Positions 1 to 8,849 of a stretch of 33,905 bases of DNA are shown in pieces. Made by a program: the position numbers and the translations under genes. The notes under the pieces were generated by a model. It made no database searches and was not told the origin of the DNA. It was given only the letters and a program-made list of their open reading frames with translations. Source of the stretch: Sphingobacterium shayense (lineage in GTDB: Bacteria; Bacteroidota; Bacteroidia; Sphingobacteriales; Sphingobacteriaceae); assembly GCF_013179575.1 (NCBI RefSeq), contig NZ_JABMCQ010000023.1, forward strand, positions 1 through 33,905, read 5' to 3'. Within the stretch, counting starts at the first letter, position 1. Every line of letters starts with the position of its first letter.

Positions 1-1228
1 GGGTACGACGACCGTTAAACCAATCAATTGCTAATTCCATAGAACTCGATAAAGGCAACGCCTCGGCCTGTTTACTTAAAGCAGGAATTATTTTGTCTTC
101 AATTATATTGTTTATTCTTTCTTGTTGTTCCTCAGAAAGTCCATCGACCTCGTTCAACAATTCCGCCAGCGGCCACATTAATAACTGTCTAAACCAAGCA
201 TAAGAATCACCAAATGCAGATTGCCCAGCCTCCATGCCGATCATGCCTGGAATAATCGAACCATCGACCTGTCCACAGATCCCGCGCACGAGTTTATCTT
301 CCACTTCGTTTTTTGGAGCAACTAGCATATCGCAAGTTGAAGTCCCCATCACTTTGCTTAAAAAGTAAGGTTCGATCTGCCCGCCAACTGCTCCCATATG
401 ACAGTCAAAAGCGCCTATTCCAACAACCACATCCGCGCTGAGCCCAAGGCGTTCTGCCCACTCTACAGACAATGTGCCTGCAGCTTGGTCGGCGGTGTAG
501 GTTTTTGAGAATAATCGCGAGGTAAGTCCGTCTAACAAGGGGTCCAGCTCCTTAAAAAAATCATTAGGCGGTAAGCCGTCGAATTCTTCGGACCAAAGAG
601 ATTTATGTCCCGCAGAACAAACGCCTCGCTTAATTCGCTCGGCTGAAGTTCCACCGGTTAATAAAAACGGGATATAATCACAATGTTCTACCCAACTAAA
701 GGCCGCTTGGCGTACCGCAACGTCCTCGCGAATAACATGCAGGAGTTTCGCCCAAAACCATTCGGACGAATATATACCACCAACATACTTCAAGTAATCG
801 ATATCATATTTCTTGGCATGATCATTAATTTGCTGAGCTTCAAGAACTGCGGTGTGATCTTTCCACAGGACGAACATTGCATTTGGGTTATCCGCGAATT
901 CGTCCAAAAGCGCCAAAGGAACACCTTTTTCATTTACCGCTACCGGTGTAGAGCCAGTCGTATCTACTGATATTGCTTTTACACATTCCGCAATACCTGC
1001 AACACCCGATTTAGCTAAACAATCTTTGATCGTCGCCTCAAGTCCCTCAATATAGTCTAGTGGATGCTGACGAAATTGATTCGTTGCTGCATTACAGAAT
1101 TCTCCCCGTTTCCACCGAGGATAGTAGAATACCGAAGACGCGATTTCCTGGCCATCAGCGGCATTAACTAATACAGATCGAACTGAGTCACTTCCATAGT
1201 CTACTCCGATCACATACGATTTACTCAT
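1..1228 (-). CDS. araB: L-ribulokinase, 3' end cut off by the window edge
   Basis: Phosphorylates L-ribulose to L-ribulose 5-phosphate in the cytoplasmic L-arabinose pathway. The reading frame from the ATG at 1228 stays open to the left edge, giving 409 codons; the family is usually about 560 residues, so roughly the last quarter is missing. The FGGY-kinase features match AraB: the N-terminal phosphate motif VIGVDYGSDSVRS at residues 6-18, ISVDTTGSTP, LWKDHTA, and GTSTCDML in the second domain. These motifs, especially the last, distinguish AraB from xylulokinase and rhamnulokinase. It is divergent from the Nudix-type AraR-like regulator at 1526, with a 297-bp shared control region, which is the expected arrangement of an arabinose operon; araD and araA would be expected to the left, outside the window. 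Function is near certain from family signatures. Confidence 0.96.
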   Translation of the reverse strand, partial: MSKSYVIGVDYGSDSVRSVLVNAADGQEIASSVFYYPRWKRGEFCNAATNQFRQHPLDYIEGLEATIKDCLAKSGVAGIAECVKAISVDTTGSTPVAVNEKGVPLALLDEFADNPNAMFVLWKDHTAVLEAQQINDHAKKYDIDYLKYVGGIYSSEWFWAKLLHVIREDVAVRQAAFSWVEHCDYIPFLLTGGTSAERIKRGVCSAGHKSLWSEEFDGLPPNDFFKELDPLLDGLTSRLFSKTYTADQAAGTLSVEWAERLGLSADVVVGIGAFDCHMGAVGGQIEPYFLSKVMGTSTCDMLVAPKNEVEDKLVRGICGQVDGSIIPGMIGMEAGQSAFGDSYAWFRQLLMWPLAELLNEVDGLSEEQQERINNIIEDKIIPALSKQAEALPLSSSMELAIDWFNGRRT

Positions 1229-1525
1229 TATAAATTATCCTTTTATGGTTTATAAAAACTCAAATATTCGCTCCTAGCGACTCAAAATCTGTGACACGAA
1301 ATGAGTCAGTAATAATTATTAGTGTCAAATTAACATTTATATTTTTATAAAATGAAATTTTTATTGTTTTTTTGTGTTAACAATCCTTTTGGGAGGATTT
1401 ATTTGATTCAACAGGAAGGACAGCATTACTACGCATATTTTTTTGTAAATTTCGGCCAAGCGTATACTAACAGGGAAATCGAGGTTTAAACTCTCGCAAA
1501 TAAAAATTATACCAATCAATATAAT
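1229..1525. promoter_or_regulatory. araB-araR divergent control region with several dyads
   Basis: No gene is supported in these 297 bases. Visible structure: TCGCT-CCT-AGCGA (1268-1280); ACTCA at 1280-1284 paired with TGAGT at 1302-1306; TGACAC at 1292-1297 paired with GTGTCA at 1322-1327; a perfect 12-bp palindrome TAATAATTATTA at 1310-1321; and AATCCT/AGGATT at 1382-1399. A possible minus-strand promoter for araB is TTTC (1354-1357), 20 bp, then TTAATTTG (1326-1333), one mismatch from the Bacteroidota -7 box TAnnTTTG. The palindrome and the two dyads at 1280-1327 would lie around and just after its start point, where a repressor such as AraR could block transcription. The operator assignment is inference. 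Confidence 0.4.
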
Positions 1526-2230
1526 ATGGAATATTATAAAAGTCAAACAGCTCTATTATTAGCTGTGGATTGTATCATATTTGGATTTAATGGTGAATCA
1601 CTTGAAATTTTATTAATCAAACGGGATTTTGAACCAGAGCGCGGGAAATGGAGCCTAATGGGAGGCTTTGTACAGCCGGAAGAAAATCCGGAGGGAGCCG
1701 CTTCAAGGGTACTAAAGAAACTGACCGCCATGGAAAACATATATATGGAAGATTGCGGCATCTTTGGCACACCCAATCGTGAGCACGACGAACGGGTCGT
1801 CAGCATTGCATTCTTTGCACTGGTGGACACGCTCCAATATGAACATATACTCTCTCATGAATACGAAGCGCGTTGGTTCCCATTGAATGATCACCCTGAA
1901 CTAATTTTCGACCACGATCAAATGATCAAGGCCGCAAAACGGAAATTACGCACCAAAGCCGCACTATATCCTCTTTTATTCGAGTTGCTCCCTGAAAAAT
2001 TTACAATTCCACAGATATCTGCGCTTTATGAATGTGTTTATGGTATTGAACTCGACAAAAGAAATTTCAGTCGAAAGCTTCTCTCCTCGGGTCTTATCAT
2101 TAAACTCAAAGAAAAAGACAAAGGGGGGTCGAAAAAAGGAGCTTTCTATTTTCGTTTAAATACAGACATTTACCGAGAGAAAATAATGTCTTTTTTACGC
2201 TATTTACCGAGCTGGTCGGTGGACGAATAA
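1526..2230 (+). CDS. araR: Nudix-fold transcriptional regulator of arabinose genes, AraR type
   Basis: A 234-residue protein with an N-terminal Nudix-like fold (about residues 8-140) and a C-terminal winged helix (about 150-212, FTIPQISALYECVYG onward). This is the NrtR-like architecture of the Bacteroides L-arabinose regulator AraR, where L-arabinose bound by the Nudix-like domain releases the protein from DNA. The Nudix box starting at Gly47 is degraded: the catalytic R-E-x-x-E-E core reads RVLKKL (residues 61-66), so hydrolase activity is very unlikely and a regulatory role is expected. It is divergent from araB, which makes araB the obvious target, possibly with other pectin side-chain genes nearby. 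The start at 1526 gives a complete fold, and no in-frame upstream ATG gives a better N-terminus. It ends 43 bases before the stop of the convergent GH105 gene, with a terminator hairpin between. Effector identity is inferred from family and neighbour. Confidence 0.88.
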   Translation: MEYYKSQTALLLAVDCIIFGFNGESLEILLIKRDFEPERGKWSLMGGFVQPEENPEGAASRVLKKLTAMENIYMEDCGIFGTPNREHDERVVSIAFFALVDTLQYEHILSHEYEARWFPLNDHPELIFDHDQMIKAAKRKLRTKAALYPLLFELLPEKFTIPQISALYECVYGIELDKRNFSRKLLSSGLIIKLKEKDKGGSKKGAFYFRLNTDIYREKIMSFLRYLPSWSVDE

Positions 2231-2237
2231 CGAAATA

Positions 2238-2266
2238 AAAAGCTGTAGAGAAATTCTACAGCTTTT
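2238..2266. terminator. bidirectional intrinsic terminator between araR and GH105 gene
   Basis: A perfect 12-bp stem, AAAAGCTGTAGA with TCTACAGCTTTT, closes over a five-base loop. It sits exactly between two convergent genes. The minus-strand transcript continues into CTTTTTATTT, a reasonable U tract; the plus-strand transcript ends in GCTTTTC. It should terminate both. Confidence 0.88.
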
Positions 2267-2273
2267 CAATTAC

Positions 2274-3476
2274 TTACTTACCAAGCTCCAGAAGTCCCAT
2301 AATAAAAGGGCCTGTCGCTTTACCGTCATTCTCACGAACTCTCTCACCAACATAATACTCATAACTACCGTCTCGATAAGGATTACCACCCAAGCCTGAT
2401 ACCGCGTTGCATTGAATCAATGTTAACGTACCGTCAGCCTCCTTTTTTAAAAGTTTTTTCTGTATACCCGCAAGCGCTTTTTCTGCTACTGCCCTATATT
2501 TCTTATCAATATATCCTTTATTGACTGCTTTCGCATAAGCATACATAAACATACTGCTTACCGATGCTTCCTGATAATTTTTATCCCGTCCGGCTTGGTC
2601 AAGCACCTGCCACCACAAGCCATCTTCATCCTGAAACCGTGGCAGGGTTTCCGCAAGACCATTAATAATATGTAATAGACTATCGCGTTTAGGATAATTC
2701 TCTGGTATGAAATCTAACACATCTACTAATGCCATAAACCACCAACCATTACTGCGCCCCCAAAAGTTTGGAGACTGTCCAGTTTGTTTGTTTGCCCAAA
2801 GTTGGTTTTTGCTCTCATCCCATCCATGATAATATAGCCCAGATTTTTCGTCGTAAGTATGCTTAGCAGTTACCAAAAATTGGTTAATCACATCATCATA
2901 ATAACGATTATCATTTACGAACTTACCGTATGCTGCCATGAACGGATCACCCATATACAGACCGTCCAGCCAAATTTGATGCGGGTATCTTAATTTATGC
3001 CAAAACACTCCTTCGTGGGTTCGCGGATGGTGCTCAAGCTGCCCCATCAACCTTTCGATGGCAAGTTTATACTTTTCCTTACCCGTTTTTTCATATAAAG
3101 GAAAAAGAACCTTGCCCGAATTGATGTAATCGATGTTATAGGTTTCAATCTTATATAAGTGAATCTCTCCTCGATCGTTAATAATCGTATCCGCCCATTG
3201 TTCCACGTAATCAAAATATTTCTGATCTTTCGTTTGTTCCCACATCTTTAACATCGCCATGCAACCTAGTCCTTGGGTATAGCCAAAATACAATGCTTTC
3301 CCATGATCAAACTGCCAAGCTTCAGGAAAACGTTTCATTTCTGATTCCGCAAACTGCTGAGAAAGCTTTTTTGATTGCCCATAGGAAATGCCATAGACAC
3401 AAAGAAGGAACAACAGGTATAGGACTCTTTTAAAAGCGCATAGATTTATCATACTTATCAACTTTATAATTTTCAT
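2274..3476 (-). CDS. GH105 unsaturated rhamnogalacturonyl/galacturonyl hydrolase
   Basis: Predicted to hydrate and release the 4,5-unsaturated uronic acid at the non-reducing end of oligosaccharides made by pectin or rhamnogalacturonan lyases. The 400-residue chain has a signal peptide (hydrophobic stretch about 17-32, cleavage near SYGQ) and then a six-hairpin (alpha/alpha)6 barrel of normal GH105 length. Family landmarks are YPHQIWLDGLYMGDPF around 165-179, whose Asp171 matches the catalytic acid of the family (Asp143 of Bacillus YteR), and WGRSNGWW at 239-246. An internal Met at residue 9 could be the true start without losing the signal peptide. No lipobox is seen, so it is probably periplasmic, acting on imported oligosaccharides. 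It lies 102 bases after a susD gene and is probably the last gene of that unit, before the terminator at 2238-2266. Rhamnogalacturonan versus homogalacturonan preference cannot be decided here. Confidence 0.92.
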   Translation of the reverse strand: MKIIKLISMINLCAFKRVLYLLFLLCVYGISYGQSKKLSQQFAESEMKRFPEAWQFDHGKALYFGYTQGLGCMAMLKMWEQTKDQKYFDYVEQWADTIINDRGEIHLYKIETYNIDYINSGKVLFPLYEKTGKEKYKLAIERLMGQLEHHPRTHEGVFWHKLRYPHQIWLDGLYMGDPFMAAYGKFVNDNRYYDDVINQFLVTAKHTYDEKSGLYYHGWDESKNQLWANKQTGQSPNFWGRSNGWWFMALVDVLDFIPENYPKRDSLLHIINGLAETLPRFQDEDGLWWQVLDQAGRDKNYQEASVSSMFMYAYAKAVNKGYIDKKYRAVAEKALAGIQKKLLKKEADGTLTLIQCNAVSGLGGNPYRDGSYEYYVGERVRENDGKATGPFIMGLLELGK

Positions 3477-3578
3477 TTTTCAATTCCTTTTTTAATTTCA
3501 AATAGGAGTGCGTGACACTTCGGAGCGAAAGCTAGGACAACGTGACGCGCTGTTTCATCTCTCCCTAATCCCTCAACA

Positions 3579-5387
3579 CTAATATGATGGGTGTTGTTGG
3601 CCTTGTAATCCTGGGTTGTTATCTATAGTAGAAGTTGATAAAGGAAAAATTTCCACTTTATTCTTCTCTAATCCCCGGTAAATATTCTGAACCCACACCG
3701 CATCAGCTTTCAGCGCATTTGTAAAAAACAATGGCGAAGCACCGTACATATCTAAAATAGTGTAACCCTGATTTTGAAGCGCTATTTTTTCAACTGGAGT
3801 GGGTTCGCTTTTTAAGCCAATAAAATCTAAAGCAACCAGAGGATCGTTAAACGACGTCGCGGGTGTACTCTTATATGCACGATATCTGTCAACATCCTGA
3901 TATTTACCGGTATGTGCTGCTAAATCCAGCAGATCCTTCTTTGTTTCTGTTAATTTCTCATATAGAATACCCCAGCGTATAAGGTCTGTTCTACGCCATC
4001 CCTCAAAACCGAGTTCCAGTTTACGCTCTTGGATGATTGCTTCTTTAAAACCCTCATAACTGCCGGGCGTACTTCCAATCTTCGTTCTATCATCTCCAAA
4101 AGCACGTAATCTTACTTGCTCGAGCATTTCCTTAGCCGCCCCAGTAGGTCCATTATTTAACTCGTTTTCGGCCTCGGCATACATAAGTAAAACATCGGCA
4201 TAACGTAGATGAATCCAGTTTATATTGCGTTTCGAAGCTGAAACACCCTGGTCCGATTTCCAATTCACGCGGAACTTTCCGATTGTATTGCTGGAATAAG
4301 TGTTCAGCTCATGCCGGCTATCGGCTGAAATCGCGTAGTTTGCAATAGTAACATCTCTACGTAAATCTCCATCCCTAAATTCATAATAGTAAGTAGGAAA
4401 AGCAGCCATCGCCGGCTGCGCTTTGTTATAAAATGAGTTTTGGTGAGCAAACATCCCGTTAGTATATCCTGTCCTCAATTCGTTACGATCCTCGCCAAGT
4501 TGCCCATATTCAAACATAGATTCACTATTGTAGCGCCCATTCACCAAATCTCTAAAAATCGTTTCATAATCGATCAAACTATTCTCCCCGCGCTGTACGA
4601 CCGCTGCGCAGGCGTCACGTGCTATTTCATATAAATCGGTAATGCGTTGCGTGTCGCTACGTCGAGCTAAGGCCAAGCTGGAAGGGGCATAGCTATCTAA
4701 ATCCCAACGTAAAGAATATCCAGCTGCATATAGAGCAACACGGGCAAGTAAACCGTACGCCGCATTTTTTGTGACTCGTTCGACAGCGAGTCCTGATTCA
4801 CTCTTCCATGGGACGAGATCAATCGCCTTTTGCAAATCAGCTACACACCCGTCTAAAATTGTATCTCGACTAACGCGAGAAGAAGAAAAACTTTCCATCT
4901 CGACAACCGGAACTGTTGGATAGGGTACATCTCCGAAATGACGAACCACCTGCAACATGTTCATCGCACGAATTGCATAAGCTTCCCCCAATAACATGTT
5001 TACCTTCTGTTGATCTGCCTCTGACAGACCCGTCATCAAAGGAATATTTTTAATCAAAATGTTCGCCTGTTCAACCCCTGCATACATCGCTGCATATGTT
5101 GATGAAGGACTAACAGCTGGACTATATACGTAATTAGCGACCTGATTCTTAGAATTTGTTTCCCCTTCCGTAGAGAAAACCTCGTCCGACCCCATTCCGA
5201 ACTGATAAAACAGCTCCGCATTAAAAGTACTCGTATAAGCGCCCAACACAGCCATCTCGACCTTACCGACCTCTTCAAATATCGTCGAGCTATCGAAATC
5301 TTTCTCAGACGGTAGGTCTAAAAAGTCTTTGCAGGAACTTGTCATCAAAATAAGACCAGTAAATGCTATATATATAAATCTCTTCAT
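3579..5387 (-). CDS. SusD/RagB-family glycan-binding lipoprotein (pair 1)
   Basis: Outer-membrane surface lipoprotein that captures oligosaccharides and closes over its SusC partner during uptake. It has 602 residues. The lipobox MTSSC places the lipidated Cys at 19, followed by the typical KDFLDL start of SusD proteins. SusD/RagB landmarks are the TPR-like stretch AYAIRAMNMLQVVRHFGDVP, the late RKLELGFEGWRRTDLIRWG, and the C-terminal IFPLSTSTIDNNPGL. It starts 11 bases after the stop of its susC gene, so the two are surely co-transcribed. The next gene downstream is a GH105 hydrolase, which points to a pectin-derived ligand. Ligand identity cannot be read from sequence, because SusD binding residues vary between families. 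Confidence 0.95.
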   Translation of the reverse strand: MKRFIYIAFTGLILMTSSCKDFLDLPSEKDFDSSTIFEEVGKVEMAVLGAYTSTFNAELFYQFGMGSDEVFSTEGETNSKNQVANYVYSPAVSPSSTYAAMYAGVEQANILIKNIPLMTGLSEADQQKVNMLLGEAYAIRAMNMLQVVRHFGDVPYPTVPVVEMESFSSSRVSRDTILDGCVADLQKAIDLVPWKSESGLAVERVTKNAAYGLLARVALYAAGYSLRWDLDSYAPSSLALARRSDTQRITDLYEIARDACAAVVQRGENSLIDYETIFRDLVNGRYNSESMFEYGQLGEDRNELRTGYTNGMFAHQNSFYNKAQPAMAAFPTYYYEFRDGDLRRDVTIANYAISADSRHELNTYSSNTIGKFRVNWKSDQGVSASKRNINWIHLRYADVLLMYAEAENELNNGPTGAAKEMLEQVRLRAFGDDRTKIGSTPGSYEGFKEAIIQERKLELGFEGWRRTDLIRWGILYEKLTETKKDLLDLAAHTGKYQDVDRYRAYKSTPATSFNDPLVALDFIGLKSEPTPVEKIALQNQGYTILDMYGASPLFFTNALKADAVWVQNIYRGLEKNKVEIFPLSTSTIDNNPGLQGQQHPSY

Positions 5388-5398
5388 GATAATTATTA

Positions 5399-8300
5399 TT
5401 AAAACGTTAAGTTAACACCAGCAACAAAACTCTTAGTTCTCGGATAAGCCGAGTTATCCACGCCTCTGGTCAACAAAGATTCACTCGCAGAAACTTCTGG
5501 ATCATATCCAGAATAGTTTGTGAATGTATGGATGTTGTTTAGAGTAACGTAAAAGCGTAACTTCTGCATAAATACTCTTTTGGAAACTTCTTGAGGTAGG
5601 GTATAGCCTAGTGTAATATTATTAATCCGTAAAAAAGACGCGTCTTCTAAATAGTAATCCAACGGATCTGAAATCGCTATATTGTTTGTTGCATTCAAAC
5701 TCCATAACTGACTTTTATTCTGCTCTCCGGGATTAAGCTCTGCCAACTTATTCAAGTCCTTAGTTTCCAATCCAGTATCCCGATCAATCAAAGTATAATA
5801 ATTAGCCATTCTCGCTAGTGAATTCTGATTGGGAAGGTATGGTCCCATGAAACGTTGGCTGTTCATATTAAATGCTTTATTTCCATAAGAGAAATTTAGG
5901 AATATACCCAAATCGAAATTTTTATAAATAAATTCATTATTGAATCCTCCAAAGAACTTTGGTTCAGGGCTGCCAATTACAGTACGATCTTCCGTGGACC
6001 ATACCGGATTCCCTGCTTCATCGGTCTCTCCCACGACGGTCGCATATTTCACGTCACCGGGTTTCACTGTGCTGCGATTTCTACCTTTTAGTGAAGCGAC
6101 TCCGTCTTTCAGTAAATAACTTCCATCTGCTTGTTGCTCGAAGTCATCCGTGGTATAAACGCCATCATATTTATAGCCATAAAAACTGCTAACAGGGCCA
6201 CCTACCCGAGTCAAGAAATTTATTCGTGATTCATAGGAAGTTAATAAATAATCATTAGAAGAACCACTATAAAGACTATTTATCTTCGAACGATTAAACG
6301 TTATATTAAACGCCGATTTCCATTGAAAATCTTCCTTCGAAATGTTCAACGAATTCAAAGAAAGTTCCACTCCGCGATTTCTTAAAGACGCGATATTTTG
6401 GTACTGTTGCTTATAACCCGTAGAAGTCGGGATCTCGACCTGAAGTAGTAAATTCTTTGATTCGTTGTTATAAAAGTCTGCCGTCAAATTAATACGATTC
6501 TTCAAAAACGACATATCTAGAGCAAGATTTGTTGTCTGCGTTTTCTCCCACACAAGTAGTGGGTTCCCCAATACATCTCCCGGTTTCACACCGACCACGT
6601 TCGCATTCCCAATTCCTAATACTGTAGAGCCATAAAGTGTGGTATAACGAGTGCTACCAATTCTATCATTACCGGTGGTACCATATCCAACGCGAAGTTT
6701 TAATTGATCGAACACACCATTATCTTCCATAAAGTCTTCATTATGGATGTTCCATGCGGCGGATGCTGAGGGGAATGCGCCCCATTTATTTCCACTTTTG
6801 AACGTTGAAACACCGTCAGCACGAATGGTGGCTGTCACTAAATACCGATCATCATAGTTATACATACCACGGAAAAAACCGGAAACTATCCCGTAACGCA
6901 AAGCTTCGGATTCCCCCCGTTCAGTGCGGCCAGCTAGGCTGACATCTTTGAGTCCAAAATTACTTGATGGAAACTCATAGTAATCGTGCCCTAGCCCCTG
7001 GCTTTCCTCATAGCGAACCTCATGCCCGGCCATCAAATTGATATGATGACTATTAATGTCTTTCAACCAAGAAAGAGTATTTGTCCACTGCCATTGAAAT
7101 CCTTCGCTATTATTGATCGCTCCATAAGGTCCTCCGTTATTTCGCGCATTCATAGTCCGCCCGTCATCCCAGGAATCGGTCCGTGTCTGTTCCCACTGAT
7201 AAGTTCCTGATGTACGAAACGTAAAATCATTTAAGAATTTAGCCGTGAGTCCTAGATTCACATTTGCTAATCGTGCAGCTTTTCCTTTTGTAACCGCATC
7301 GTTCATAATGATCGGATTGTACACATCATATTGCGAATTTATCGCTTGAAGTTCATCAGCAATATCCGTGTGTAAGAGCTGCTCATCGGTAAATCGAACA
7401 CCTCCGGTTGCCGGTTGAAGGATAGACATCTTCAGCATTCCTCCTAATGACCCATCACCTTGCGTGTTAGCATCCTGAAACATTGAGTTGAAATCTAAGT
7501 TTAATCCTTTCACAAGCTCGTGGTTTATTTTCGCCCGCACACTATTACGACGGAAACCGGATTTTGCGAGTATACCGTCCTGATTAGTATTATTAAACGA
7601 AAGCATCATTTTCGTTTTCTCGTTGCCGCCTGATACATTGATATTATGGTTCTGTAAAATCGCTTGTCCTCCGAACACTTCCTCTTGCCAATCCAATCCA
7701 GCGCGTGAGCCGTAATCAGCAGCGATGCGCGCGTACGCGCCCGAAGCAAAATCTGCTGCGGAAGGGTCTCCTCCGTACATGGTAGCAAAATCTTGTTGCC
7801 TGCCAGCAAGAGTTTGAAACTCATATTGGTACTTAACATAGTCCTCGATAGATAACAGATCCAATTTCTTGCTCAATCCTTCTACGCTCACGTATCCATT
7901 ATAGTCCACAATTGTGCGCCCGGACTTTCCTGACTTAGTCGTTACCAAGACCACCCCATTGGCTCCTCGCGCACCGTAGATCGCCGTCGCCGAAGCATCT
8001 TTTAAGATGTCAATGCTTTCTACATCGTTCACATCGATTTTCATCAAGGCATCTTCCATGACAAATCCATCGACGACATATAACGGACTAGTCTCCCCCG
8101 TTATAGAGGTACCTCCTCGAACCAAAATATTAACTCCCGCCCCAGGTGCACCGCTTTGGGTTACCACACTTACGCCTGCAACCTTACCGGTAATCGCTTG
8201 AGCTGCGGTAGCAACCGGAACGTTTCTAATATCATCTGCTTTCACAGTTCCAACTGCGCCAGTTAAGTCACGCTTCCGAGCCGTTCCATAACCGATAACG

Positions 8301-8653
8301 ACGACTTCATCAAGGTCATTATTTGCACTTAATAACATAACTGTTAACGCCTGTTGAGAGGCAACGGTAACCTGCTGTGGTGTATATCCGACAAAAGATA
8401 CGTTTAGCACATCCCCAAGCTTTGCTCGGAGTTCAAAAACGCCATCTTGATCAGTTAGTGTACTTATATTTTTCCCCTTTAGTTGCACACTAGCGCCTGG
8501 GATCGCTTGGTTATTCTCATCGACTATTTTCCCTCCTAGGCTGAATTCTTGCGCCCAAGAGATCGAAATCATCAAGGTGAAAAAAAACAAAGTCAATAGA
8601 CCTTTAAGCGTCGCATCCCTTTGCAACCCTTTGTTATACAATGATTTTAGCAT
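5399..8653 (-). CDS. SusC/RagA-family TonB-dependent transporter (pair 1)
   Basis: Outer-membrane beta-barrel importer of oligosaccharides, driven by TonB. It has 1084 residues: a signal peptide with cleavage near SWA-Q (about 35), a carboxypeptidase-regulatory-like domain (about 39-108), the TonB-box-like DEVVVIGYG at 115-123, a plug domain (about 125-240, with LYVVDGF and LKDASATAIYGARG), then the barrel ending in VAGVNLTF. There is no N-terminal STN domain, so signalling to an anti-sigma factor is not expected. The periplasmic-turn acidic loop that usually reads DxNGD before IG is replaced here by a longer, less acidic stretch (ETDEAGNPVWSTEDRTVIG), unlike the other two SusC proteins in the window. 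It is followed after 11 bases by susD. A terminator at 8748-8782 separates it from the enzyme operon upstream, so it should have its own promoter in the 95 bases before the ATG. Confidence 0.96.
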   Translation of the reverse strand: MLKSLYNKGLQRDATLKGLLTLFFFTLMISISWAQEFSLGGKIVDENNQAIPGASVQLKGKNISTLTDQDGVFELRAKLGDVLNVSFVGYTPQQVTVASQQALTVMLLSANNDLDEVVVIGYGTARKRDLTGAVGTVKADDIRNVPVATAAQAITGKVAGVSVVTQSGAPGAGVNILVRGGTSITGETSPLYVVDGFVMEDALMKIDVNDVESIDILKDASATAIYGARGANGVVLVTTKSGKSGRTIVDYNGYVSVEGLSKKLDLLSIEDYVKYQYEFQTLAGRQQDFATMYGGDPSAADFASGAYARIAADYGSRAGLDWQEEVFGGQAILQNHNINVSGGNEKTKMMLSFNNTNQDGILAKSGFRRNSVRAKINHELVKGLNLDFNSMFQDANTQGDGSLGGMLKMSILQPATGGVRFTDEQLLHTDIADELQAINSQYDVYNPIIMNDAVTKGKAARLANVNLGLTAKFLNDFTFRTSGTYQWEQTRTDSWDDGRTMNARNNGGPYGAINNSEGFQWQWTNTLSWLKDINSHHINLMAGHEVRYEESQGLGHDYYEFPSSNFGLKDVSLAGRTERGESEALRYGIVSGFFRGMYNYDDRYLVTATIRADGVSTFKSGNKWGAFPSASAAWNIHNEDFMEDNGVFDQLKLRVGYGTTGNDRIGSTRYTTLYGSTVLGIGNANVVGVKPGDVLGNPLLVWEKTQTTNLALDMSFLKNRINLTADFYNNESKNLLLQVEIPTSTGYKQQYQNIASLRNRGVELSLNSLNISKEDFQWKSAFNITFNRSKINSLYSGSSNDYLLTSYESRINFLTRVGGPVSSFYGYKYDGVYTTDDFEQQADGSYLLKDGVASLKGRNRSTVKPGDVKYATVVGETDEAGNPVWSTEDRTVIGSPEPKFFGGFNNEFIYKNFDLGIFLNFSYGNKAFNMNSQRFMGPYLPNQNSLARMANYYTLIDRDTGLETKDLNKLAELNPGEQNKSQLWSLNATNNIAISDPLDYYLEDASFLRINNITLGYTLPQEVSKRVFMQKLRFYVTLNNIHTFTNYSGYDPEVSASESLLTRGVDNSAYPRTKSFVAGVNLTF

Positions 8654-8718
8654 ATAACTAGTAATATGTTTACATAAATTAATTAGCGGAGGCTAAAATA
8701 ATTAAAATAACAGAAGAC

Positions 8719-8740
8719 ACTGTCCTGACCCATACTGTCC
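8719..8740. repeat. ACTGTCC direct repeat in the susC-1 leader
   Basis: ACTGTCC occurs at 8719-8725 and again at 8734-8740, a period of 15 bases. Both copies lie in the short gap between the upstream terminator and the susC-1 start, 66-87 bases before the ATG, where a control site would be expected. On the minus strand the unit reads GGACAGT, similar to the GGACA/GAACA halves found upstream of the other susC genes. Role as an operator is inference. Confidence 0.35.
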
Positions 8741-8747
8741 AAAACGC

Positions 8748-8782
8748 AAAAAAAAGGCATAAATCGTCAAGAAATATGCCTT
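8748..8782 (-). terminator. intrinsic terminator of the enzyme operon
   Basis: On the minus strand, AAGGCATA and TATGCCTT form an 8-bp stem with a 13-base loop (arms at 8754-8761 and 8775-8782), directly followed by a run of eight T (8748-8755, partly inside the stem). It lies 67 bases after the stop of the second GH105 gene and ends the transcript of the five-gene enzyme operon before susC-1. Confidence 0.82.
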
Positions 8783-8849
8783 CAAAACCCTGTGAACTGC
8801 GATTTTTATAAATGTATCTTGTACATATAAAACACAGTAGTTATTATTG

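Noticed and set aside
683..970. 95-codon plus-strand frame inside araB
   Set aside because: It is antisense to a well conserved part of ribulokinase and has no recognisable features.
1361..1546. 61-codon minus-strand frame in the araB-araR gap
   Set aside because: It overlaps the araR start, covers the dyad-rich control region, and its composition looks like translated AT-rich non-coding DNA.
3512..3518. GTGACAC upstream of the first GH105, also present at 1291-1297 in the ara control region
   Set aside because: A seven-base match between these regions is expected by chance; no dyad accompanies the copy at 3512.
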